Assembly (NCBI RefSeq): GCF_963259705.1
Contig: NC_081848.1
Coordinates: 51,173,408-51,237,407, forward strand
From: Myotis daubentonii
Taxonomy: Eukaryota; Chordata; Mammalia; Chiroptera; Vespertilionidae
Direction of reading: 5' to 3'
Length of the DNA: 64,000 bases
Shown here: in pieces, positions 56,000-64,000 of the stretch
Numbering within the stretch: the first letter of the stretch is position 1
Layout of the letters: each line of letters begins with the position of its first letter
The notes under the pieces: model-generated
The model's input: only the letters and a program-made list of their open reading frames with translations
Databases searched by the model: none
What the model was told of the DNA's origin: nothing
Program-made: the position numbers and the translations under genes

Positions 56000-56650
56000 A
56001 CACACCTTGCTTCTTCTTAGTCAACACACAGTAAACTGCCTGGGCCCTCCATAGACATTTTAGGCTTGGACTCCCCTGAGAAGTCTCTTGAAAGAGGGCA
56101 TTTACAGGACAAGAGATAACTGGAAGGTGAGTTCCTGGAGCTATTTTGACAAGCAGTGCTTGAAGAGAGACAAATAGTCACAAACAAGAAAGATGTGTAT
56201 GGACTCAAAGGAGGAGAAATGAGAGAACAAGATCTGTGGTTCTTAGCCAAAGGAATCCATGAAGCTCAAAGAGTGAGATACAGTTCCAAAGACAGTCTGT
56301 AAACAAGAAGAGGTTGTGTGTTTGGACTCTCTTATAAGTAGTTGCTACAAGATGTGTTATTCTGTTTAAACCAGGCTGAACATGCACTGACTGCAAGGGA
56401 TTGGCTATGTACTCAGTTTACCTACTCTACACTATGATGGCATCTTCTTTGGCACTTTGGGATCAGATAACCAGCATAAACCCCTTGGTGCCAGTTATAG
56501 TTCATGTACTGATCCACCAAAGCCCAAAATAAAGTTCTGTTTTTAATGTACTAGTGTCAAAAGATACATTGTAATGTTTGCAAGAATAAAAATATACCTT
56601 AGGAAGGCCCACTTAAGAGGAAGCAAGATGAGTTTGTACCTGAAAGAAGT

Positions 56651-56705
<55 letters not shown>

Positions 56706-57795
56706 ATTTGATCTACTTGGTTAGATTTGGGTTTTAGAAATATCTCTCACATTTGGTGTGGAGGATAGATGAGACCTTGAGATTGGAGGTAAAGACCACT
56801 TAAGAACCAGTTGAGGTTTTCTCCAGGTGGGAAATGGGAAAGACAATGAGATTTTGACTAAGGCAGAGGAGGGAAAAGGAGAGGACAGAAAAGAGAGGTA
56901 TTCAGGCTATCAGATTTAGGAAGGAATGGAGAAGGAGAGCGAGAAGGAAGAATACAAGTATTGGAAGAGGAAGAAAGAAGAAGGGAGAGGGGAGGAAAAG
57001 AGAGGTTGAAGATGATTCTCAGCTCTCTATTAAATTGGGTGGATCTTAGGATTCTCAGAGGACTCTTCCATTTTTCCCGTATTACCTATCTGCAGAGCCA
57101 CCTGAGTGGCAGCTGAGAAAGTGAGTCCTCTCTCCCCATGTTATTCTGTAAAATTGCCTCCATCTATACCTCCAACAGAGCTAGTATATTCATTTTTTAT
57201 TATTCCAAGCCTGGTTTGGTAATTGGAAGTACATAAAGCAGAGGGGACCTTCAAAAGGCTTGAGGAGGCACATCCAGGACAGACTTGGACTGAATTATAA
57301 ATTTATTTGACTTTAGCTTCTCATCCAGTCCGTGAGGCACCTCTCCTCACCTGCATTTCTCACCTTACCTCACCACAAGCTTCTCCATCAAGGAGCTAAG
57401 TCACCGTGAAAAAGGTTCTGTGGAGAATTTGGGGTAATGGTAGAAAAGAGACTGACTCCATAGACTTTGGAGTCTGATTGATCTGGATCTGAACCTAAAC
57501 TCTTGGACACAAGAACCCAGGCTTCAAAAGAAAGGACTGGACTGAAATGATTATTCTGAGTCCCAGAGGTCCTAGGGAAGCCATGGAATTTGAGAATGCT
57601 CAAGGGGAGCAAGAAAAAATGGGAACTCTTTCTGCATCTATTTGCTTTGGACCCATCATGTTCAATAAGGCAATGCGAGAGCTTTGTCAGTGTGCAGACC
57701 ACTTCACTGAGCAGGAATATCCATCATGTATCCCCTTCTAGTCTGTCATACTGTCACTATATCATTGGTGAGAGATTGGGAAAAAAGAATGAAGG
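56000..57795. other. Mostly unique sequence with simple repeats
   Basis: No gene supported. It holds a perfect (AT)n tract at 56652-56702 and a purine-rich (GA-rich) stretch at about 56860-57010. The open frames at 57388-57741 have no recognisable domain. Confidence 0.35.
56652..56702. repeat. (AT)n microsatellite
   Basis: About 25 perfect AT units. Confidence 0.95.
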
Positions 57796-58226
57796 AAATA
57801 AAAAGAGCCCAAGAGACCTATGGGACACCATCAAGCGTGTGTTCCAATATACCAGTATTAATTATGGGTGTCCCAGAAGGAGGGAAAAGAAAGGGATAGA
57901 AAGAATCTTTTTAAATTGCCCCAAACTTCCCAAATGTGATGAAAAAACATTAATTTATATCTCCAACAAATTCCAGTACAGTCAAAGAGATCTATCCTTA
58001 GATACATCATAATCACACTGTTAAAAGACAAAAACGGAGGAAATTTTGAAAACAAAAAAACAATGCATCCCTTATAAGGAATCTTCAATAAAATTAACAG
58101 CTTATTTCTCACCAGAAACTATGGAAGCCAGAAGGCAGTGGGATGACATATTCAAAGTGATAAAAGAAAATAAACTCATCCAAGAATTCTGTTTGTAGCA
58201 AAACTATGCTTTAAAAATGAAGGGGA

Positions 58227-58408
58227 GCCCTAGTCAGGTATCTCAGTTGGTTGAAGCATTGTCCCCATGCACCAAGGTTGTGGGTTCAGTCACTAGTCAG
58301 GGCACAAGCAGGGATCAACCAATGAATGTGTGAATAAATGGAACAACAAATCAAAGTTTCTCTTTCCTTTCCTTTCTCTCTGAAACAAAAAAAATCAATA
58401 GATTAAAA
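58227..58408 (+). mobile_element. Ves SINE (lineage C)
   Basis: Head 'gccctagtcaggtatctcag', body 'gcagggatcaaccaatgaatg' and 'ggaacaacaaatcaaagtt'. Flanks aaaaatgaagggga and aaaaatgaaggaga are the duplication. Confidence 0.9.
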
Positions 58409-58917
58409 AAAAATGAAGGAGAAATTAAGACACTCTAATACAAGCAAGTCAAACTCAAAGGCTAACACGGGCCAAATAAACAAAGTTTAAGTTTATGTGG
58501 GCCGCAAAAAACAAAAGCTTCAATTTTCATAGAAACGTAGGTTTATTTCGATAGAGACATGCTGAATACAAAGGGCTGAAATAAATGAGTAATTGTTAAC
58601 ATAAAAAAAAGAACATTTTAATAAAATTAATATTTTTTCTTGAACATTAACTTACCAGACACTGAATAACTGCACAAATTAATAAATGTAATGCAAATAA
58701 ACCTATTTTTCTTATTTTCCGAAAGGGAAATATTACTGTTGCACACACCAAACAAGTCAGTCCAAGACTAAGGTTGTGGCAATCGGCTGCTAAAATATTT
58801 GCTGCTAGTATTGGTGGAGAGAAATGGTGTGCCTGCGCGTAAGACGTGTAAGGGAAATGAATGCAACATAATTATAGTAATCAGTCATTAGCGAACATTG
58901 TAGTTTGTTGTTAATAA

Positions 58918-59329
58918 TCCTATATAATAAAGCCCTAATATGCAAATCGACTGAACAGTGGAACAACCAGTTGCTTTGACCACCAGGGGGCAGACGTTCA
59001 ATGCAGGAGCTGTCCCCTGGTGGTCAGTGCGCTCCCACAGGGGGAGTGCTGCCCAGCCAGAAGCAGGGCTCATGGCTGGCGAGAGCAGCGGCAGTGGCAG
59101 GAGCCTCTCCTGCCTCTGCTGTAGGTGGGTGGTAAGTAACGAGGGGTCCCGGACTGTGAGAGGGATGTCTGCCTGATGGCTTGGGCCCGATCCTCCTGGG
59201 GATCGGGCCCAAGCCATCAGGCAGACATCCCCTGAGGGGTCCCAGACTGCGAGAGGGTGCAGGCCGGGTTGAGGGACCTCCCCCCACCACCACCACCAGT
59301 GCACAAATGTTGTGCACTGTGCCTCTAGT
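58918..59329 (+). mobile_element. HeliBat-type Helitron nested in a hAT
   Basis: Starts tcctatataataaagccc after an A. It ends with the hairpin gtgcacaaatgttgtgcac and gcctctagt before a T, as Helitrons do. It carries a divergent pair of CTCF-like cores (58980-58993 exact, 59010-59023 with one mismatch on the other strand) and a 32-bp perfect inverted repeat with a 6-nt loop (59162-59231). Non-autonomous. Confidence 0.93.
59162..59231. repeat. Perfect 32-bp hairpin in a Helitron
   Basis: 59162-59193 and 59200-59231 are exact reverse complements around the loop tcctgg. The hairpin is bracketed by a direct repeat (ggggtccc-gact-gagagg at about 59139 and 59236). Confidence 0.95.
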
Positions 59330-59990
59330 TTTGTATAACAAGATATTGTAAAAATTGAGTTATGAAATTTTTATTAAAACGTTTCTTACATACCGTTATA
59401 TTTATTGGGCTGCAAAAATATTCATTGTGGGCCACATGCAGCCCGCGGGCCACGAGTTTGACATGCTTGCTCTAATATAAACAAGACTGAGAGAATTTGT
59501 TACTGAAAGACCTGCTATACCAAAAATGAATAAGGGAGTTCTTCAAACTGATGGAAATCAAAATTTCCATCAATGGATGAATGGATCAATAAAATGTGAT
59601 ATAGCCATACAATGGGTCACTACTGATAAATGGAATAAAAATGACTAAAATAAGGATTTATGCTACTACATAGCTGAACCTTGATGCATTACACTAACTG
59701 AAAGAAGCCAGACACAAAAGGCCACATACTGTATGATTCTGTATCTATAAAATGTCCAGAAAGGGCAAATTCATAGAAATATAAAGCGGATCAGTGATTT
59801 CCAGGTGTGAGGAAGGGAGTAATGAGGAGTGACTGCTAATGAGTATGGAGATTCTCTTTGGGGTGATGAAATACTTTGGAATTAGAGAGTTATATAGTGG
59901 TGAAGATCACTCTCCTTTGTAAATATACTTAAAAAAAAAAAAAAACACCAACCCACTGGTATGTGAATTCTGTCTCACTAAAAAAATAAC

Positions 59991-60350
59991 AGATGGCATG
60001 TGCAACCCTTGGAGAGAATCACAGTAATATGACTTAGGGCCAGGTAGCTCCCTTGGGGACATCATTCCCTCATGTGGCCACTAGACACAATACCATCATC
60101 CCGGCAAGCCTGTGGCCAACTCAGGATATTTGTGGTCCTAAGTTCAGTGTCCGTCATCCTGATAGTGCCCTTAGTGAATCTAAATCTTCCTTGTGCTCCA
60201 TCAAATCTATTTTCACCCACGCCACCAAATGTTCCTCAGTCCTTTGGTTTGATTTGCTGTTTTATCCGTCCTTTCCATTCCAGAAAGAAAAAGTAACATC
60301 TGAGCAGGGAGAAAAAGTAACATCCACTGAGGATGTATGAAGTTCCATGT
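59991..60350. other. Unassigned sequence
   Basis: No named repeat. The frame at 60053-60340 lacks recognisable motifs. Confidence 0.3.
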
Positions 60351-60359
60351 TCTGGTCTA

Positions 60360-60690
60360 AAGTACCACATTTAATTTAGACCTCCAGACAATGCGCTGGG
60401 CTAGGCATGTTTATTTCCACTTTAAAGGAAAGGAAACGGAGGCTCAACTTTGAGAATTCTCTCTAAATTATGCCATTGAGAAGAGTGGGCATGTTAGATT
60501 TCAATGGGCCTCAGTTCAAAACTGCTTCTTAGAAAATTTTATGGGATCTCCCATAAGGTTCCTCAGCCTTCTGAACTTCAGTCTCCTCATCTATAAGCCA
60601 GGGACAATAGAGGAACCTTTTTTAATGGACTAGTTTTGAAAATTAAGTGAGATACAGAAGATACACTTAGCACAGACCCTGAAATTCATG
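60360..60690. repeat. Two diverged MIR-like fragments
   Basis: 60380-60480 has antisense-MIR-like 'ttccactttaaaggaaagg' and 'gaaacggaggctcaac'. 60555-60690 has sense-like 'cttcagtctcctcatctata' and 'aattaagtgagatacag'. Confidence 0.45.
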
Positions 60691-61590
60691 CTAGCTATTG
60701 TTACACTTATGCGAAGGTGGTTGGTGGCTAAATTTGGGTTAGGAGCTGGAGTGGTGGCATTCCAAAGCTTTCTCTCCCACTTCCCCAAGTTGCCTCTTCT
60801 CCTCTCTATCCCTGTCCAAGCTTCCTTATCAATTGACATGTAGAGTAAGTGGTGAAATGCAAGTCAGCAGGGAGAAGGTCCAAGAACAAATATCAAAAGG
60901 CATACACATCCAGTTTCCCTCACACTTGTCAATCCCAGCATTTCCTTCATTTCTGCGTGTGCACAAACACACACACACACACACACACACTGCCACACAC
61001 ATTCTCACACACATACACACATACAAAGCTTTCTTGCTATTTCTGAGTAACCAGCCTTAATAGCTTCATAGGAAAATGGATGCGGCTTGATCCAGAGTTT
61101 CACTGGAACAGCCCTCAAAAGTCTCACTCCCTTGACTTTTCATAATAACTCCAAGACACAATCACAAAGCTTGCACAAGCCTCCCCACTCCCTCTGTGTC
61201 TTCTTGTAAACCGGCTTCTGGCCTCTCCCAGACACATCTGGTCTCAGTGGAATGTGCTTATCAGTCTTACTCCAGGGGAATGAGGTCAAACAGCCTGGTG
61301 CCCTGGTGGCTGAGGCAGCTTGGACAAGCTTATGACGCGTCATCAACAAGTGGGCTGACACAAGATTTCAATTTTTTATCTTCTGGCAACTTCAATCAGA
61401 TTCAGAATTCCTCCCTACATGTACCCACCCTTTTCTTTTTCCGCCTCAGTCCTACTTTCTTTTCTAATCAGTCTGTTAGCAAACATTGAGCATGTGCTCT
61501 CACTATGATCATTATTGACTGTTACTATAGCTCACTCACTGGTCCAGTTGGGCACCTTGGTACAGCTCAGCAAAAGGACTTGCATTCCTG
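60691..61590. other. Unique sequence with an (AC)n tract
   Basis: No gene supported. An imperfect (AC)n/(CACAT)n tract spans 60964-61024. Confidence 0.35.
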
Positions 61591-61594
61591 GGAA

Positions 61595-61775
61595 ACAGCA
61601 TGGAGTGAGGAAGAGGGCTTCGGTGTTGGAGAGACCTCACTTTGAACCCAGCTTTCTTCGCAGAAAATTTGAGTAAGGTCCTTCACGTAAACCTGTTTTC
61701 TTGTTTGTAAAAGGCAGCTAGCTCTTGGTATCCATTTAAACAGGATTTTGGTGAGAAATAAATGAAGTGATATAA
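61595..61775 (+). repeat. MIR fragment
   Basis: 'gacctcactttgaacccagc', 'gagtaaggtccttcacgtaa' and 'tggtgagaaataaatgaag' follow sense MIR. Confidence 0.65.
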
Positions 61776-62007
61776 TAGATACCATGGTAATTAGTAACAT
61801 TGTTGTGGCTCTCAGTTTGCCAAGAACTACCTGATAGCCCATTTTCAAGCATGCTTTGCATGCAAATTGTTACATGGTTGTTAAAAAATTAATTCTGGGT
61901 TGTCTAAATTTCAAAAGAAGACACACCCTTTATATAGACACTCAACTTACAGAACTTGACTCTAAAGAAATAATCATGGATGTGGCATAAAGATTTAGCC
62001 ACATTTT

Positions 62008-62194
62008 GCCCTGGCCGGGTAGCTCAGTTGGTTAGAGCATCTTCCCGATATGCCAAGATTGCAGGTTCAGTCTCTAGTCAGGGCACATACGAGAAGCAAC
62101 AAATGAATGCATAAATAAGTGGAACAACAATTTCTCTCCTCTCCTCTCCTCTCCTCTCCTCTCCTCTCTTGGCAATTTAGCAATTAAAAAAAAA
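62008..62194 (+). mobile_element. Ves SINE (lineage C) with CTCCT repeat
   Basis: Head 'gccctggccgggtagctcagttggttagagc' is the best lineage-C tRNA-like region here. The pyrimidine segment has become a (CTCCT)n run at about 62136-62168. Flanks aaagatttagccaca and aaagatttagctaca are the duplication. Confidence 0.93.
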
Positions 62195-62199
62195 AGATT

Positions 62200-62570
62200 T
62201 AGCTACAAAAATGACCATTATTGAAAAACTGGAAAAAACTAAAACATGAAAAATGAGTTTTTATGTAGACAACTGGACTCTAATTCAGTGGACAACTAGC
62301 AGCCCTTTAAATGTGGTAAAAGAATGAGAATGACATGGAAAGATGTTTACAATGTGTAGAGTTGAATGTATATTTTAAGTTGTAAAAAGCTGTTGCAAAA
62401 TAACATATAGAACATGGTACTGATTTGATTTGAAGGATGGGCTAGAGAGGACATCTGAGTGCATAGAGAAAAGGCTAATCACTAAAATGTTCAAAGTGAG
62501 TAGTCTTGCTGTAATTTTTTTTTTCTATTCTACACTTTCTAAAATTTTATAACAAAAATATTTAGGAATA
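62200..62570. other. AT-rich sequence, possibly old L1
   Basis: 'taattcagtggacaactagc' and 'gaatgagaatgacatgg' resemble the distal part of an old L1, but the match is weak. Confidence 0.3.
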
Positions 62571-62574
62571 AAGT

Positions 62575-63335
62575 AAATTTTTTTCTGATAAATTTTATTG
62601 AAGCAGAATATACATACAGAAAAGTTGTATAAATCCTAGTACAGTTTGATGAATTTTGTTAAAGTGAACACACCTGTGTAATTCTCACTCAGATTATAAA
62701 ACTTACCAGCACCCCAGAAGCCACCCTTTTGTCCAGTTCCAGCCATTACCCCCCCAAAAGATCACCACTATTAGATTTCTAACAGTGTAGACTAGTTTTG
62801 TTTGATTTTAAGCCCTTAACAATTAGAATTATGTTATTACTTGCTTTTGGCATTATAAGTAGCACTGCTAGGAACATTCTTATTCTGTCTTTAATGAACT
62901 ATGTACACATGGAATTGCTAGTCATAGAAAAGGTATGTGTACAGTTTCGTCGATACTATCAAAGTTTTCCAAAATAGTTGTCCTAATATGCACTTCCACT
63001 AACAGGTAAGAATTCTGGTGACTCAACTCCAGTTACTTGTCAACCTTTGGTATTGTCCGGTGTTTTCCTTTTGGCCATTTTTAGTGGCATCACATTGGGG
63101 TTTTAATTTATGTTTCCCAAATACAGTGAAGTTTAACACCTTTTCAAGTGTTTATTAGCCATTTGGACACTGCTTTTTGTGAAATGCCTGTTTAAGTCCT
63201 TTGTGCATTTTTTATTGGGTTACCTGCTTTTTTCTTACTGACTTGTAAGAATTCATATATTCTGTATTCAAGTCATATCAGATGCATGTATTGCAAGTAT
63301 CTTTTCCCATTGTGTGCACTTGATTTTTTTCCCCA
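62575..63335 (-). repeat. Old L1 (L1M) 3' end and ORF2 (antisense)
   Basis: 'ttttattgaagcagaatata', 'caaaatagttgtcctaatat', 'ttggccatttttagtggcat', 'aacaccttttcaagtgttta' and 'tattgcaagtatcttttccc' follow the antisense distal half of old L1. Confidence 0.75.
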
Positions 63336-63339
63336 AGCT

Positions 63340-64000
63340 CTTAATGATGTCTTTTGATAAAAGAAGGTCTGAATGTCGATGTCCTATAGGTCAAGAGGAT
63401 CTTGGCTCTTTCCACTGGCAAATTGAGCACCTGATTGTGTCACTTAACACGCCACTCAGAGGCTGGGAAGGTAAACCCATACTCAGAATAAGTACTTATC
63501 TCTGTGAGGATGACAGACGGGCCAATAGCACTATTACTCCGCACAGTACTACTTTTGTTATTTGGGCTCCTTGAGAAAGAGATGCCAAGATGGGATTAAA
63601 TGTGCAACGATGTTCATTTAGGAAAACATAAAAGGAGCTATAAAATCCTGGGGAGCCATCAGACTACAGATGCAGTAGATCCCAAGTGAGGGAGGAAAGT
63701 TTGGGGAAAAGCATCCTATACTGCCATGCAGTCTATGGGAGATTCCACAGGACCACTGGGGAGTCTTTGAGCCAAAGTCAGTTGTCTGAGTTGTCCCACC
63801 TCACCCAGGGATGGATCTGCCTTAGTATATGTGCCACACTCGGTCACTGCTGGGAACAGCCCGTAGGAAGAAGGGTCTCAGAGCAAAGATAGTGATGAAT
63901 TCAGAGCACAGAAGCGGGGCCCTTGGTCACTACACTCCCCTTAGTTACAGTTCTGCTAGGTTTTCTCACCAAGACGGGGAATATGCAGGGAGGAGAAAGT
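63340..64000. other. Unassigned sequence to the window edge
   Basis: Low match to anything I know. Some text (63555-63850) has the feel of an old LTR, but I cannot support it. No gene. Confidence 0.3.

Larger units (their letters stand above)
58441..59469 (+). mobile_element. hAT non-autonomous element containing a Helitron
   Basis: The ends 'caagcaagtcaaactc' and 'gagtttgacatgcttg' are near-perfect inverted repeats, and 'gggccacatgcagcccgcgggccacgag' text is typical of a hAT group. A perfect 8-bp duplication ctctaata is at 58433-58440 and 59470-59477. The element itself is about 617 bp; the remainder is the Helitron at 58918-59329. No transposase frame. Confidence 0.9.
57800..59990 (+). repeat. 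Old L1/HAL1 (ORF1 plus 3' end), split by a SINE and a hAT
   Basis: 57800-58226 and 58409-58440 correspond to L1 ORF1: 'ctatgggacaccatcaagcg', 'gggtgtcccagaaggaggg', 'gccagaaggcagtgggatga' and 'atgaaggagaaattaag'. The element resumes after the hAT at 59470 ('gactgagagaatttgttact') and passes quickly to an L1-like 3' end (59570-59930). ORF1 directly followed by a 3' end fits a half-L1 (HAL1) or an internally deleted L1. Not coding. Confidence 0.7.

Overview
This window looks like nuclear DNA of a vesper bat (Vespertilionidae). Three kinds of evidence support this. There are about twenty tRNA-derived SINEs of the Ves type in three sequence lineages. There are several Helitrons with the HeliBat-type 3' end (short hairpin, then CTAGT). 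There are also SPIN-type and other short hAT elements. MIR, L2, old L1, Tigger and MaLR LTR remnants give the general placental-mammal background. The species cannot be named from the sequence.

I found no convincing host protein-coding exon, structural RNA gene or intact transposon gene. The only long frames with a recognisable product are pieces of a 5'-truncated LINE-1 ORF2 (20976-23400), which is broken by a stop codon and frameshifts. The longest other open frames (about 29000-29920) are an artefact of a 47-bp minisatellite with few stop codons. The window is best read as intergenic or deep-intronic sequence.

Layout. 1-13 kb: relatively GC-rich, mostly old MIR/L2 fragments and unique sequence, with two Ves SINEs and a possible TATA/AP-1 cluster near 5.1 kb. 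13-20.2 kb: three copies of a repeat I cannot name, one carrying a SPIN element with perfect target-site duplications and one carrying two SINEs; two non-repetitive candidate regulatory blocks lie at 14.7-15.2 and 16.6-17.1 kb. 20.5-23.9 kb: a Tigger-like DNA transposon split by the young L1. 24-36.3 kb: old L1 sequence. Its most striking part is a head-to-tail run of four Helitrons (27928-30755) inside an L1 3' end. 36.3-40 kb: MIR, L2, MER5-like and Helitron fragments. 40.3-44.4 kb: one old L1 interrupted in series by a MaLR LTR, three SINEs and a TA-flanked miniature element. 44.4-57 kb: mixed old repeats, a tandem SINE pair, an exact 61-bp inverted duplication (46748/47535), two antisense LTR remnants, a 69-bp hAT miniature element and a second SPIN relative. 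57.8-60 kb: a three-level nest, L1/HAL1 ORF1 containing a hAT element that contains a Helitron. 60-64 kb: MIR, a Ves SINE, antisense L1 and unassigned sequence.

Nothing here amounts to a new multi-gene system. The points most worth checking are the Helitron array and its satellite, the paired CTCF-like motifs inside Helitrons, a long perfect hairpin that resembles a miRNA precursor, the 61-bp inverted templated insertion, and the unnamed three-copy repeat. Family names are given from memory of consensus sequences; no database was searched.
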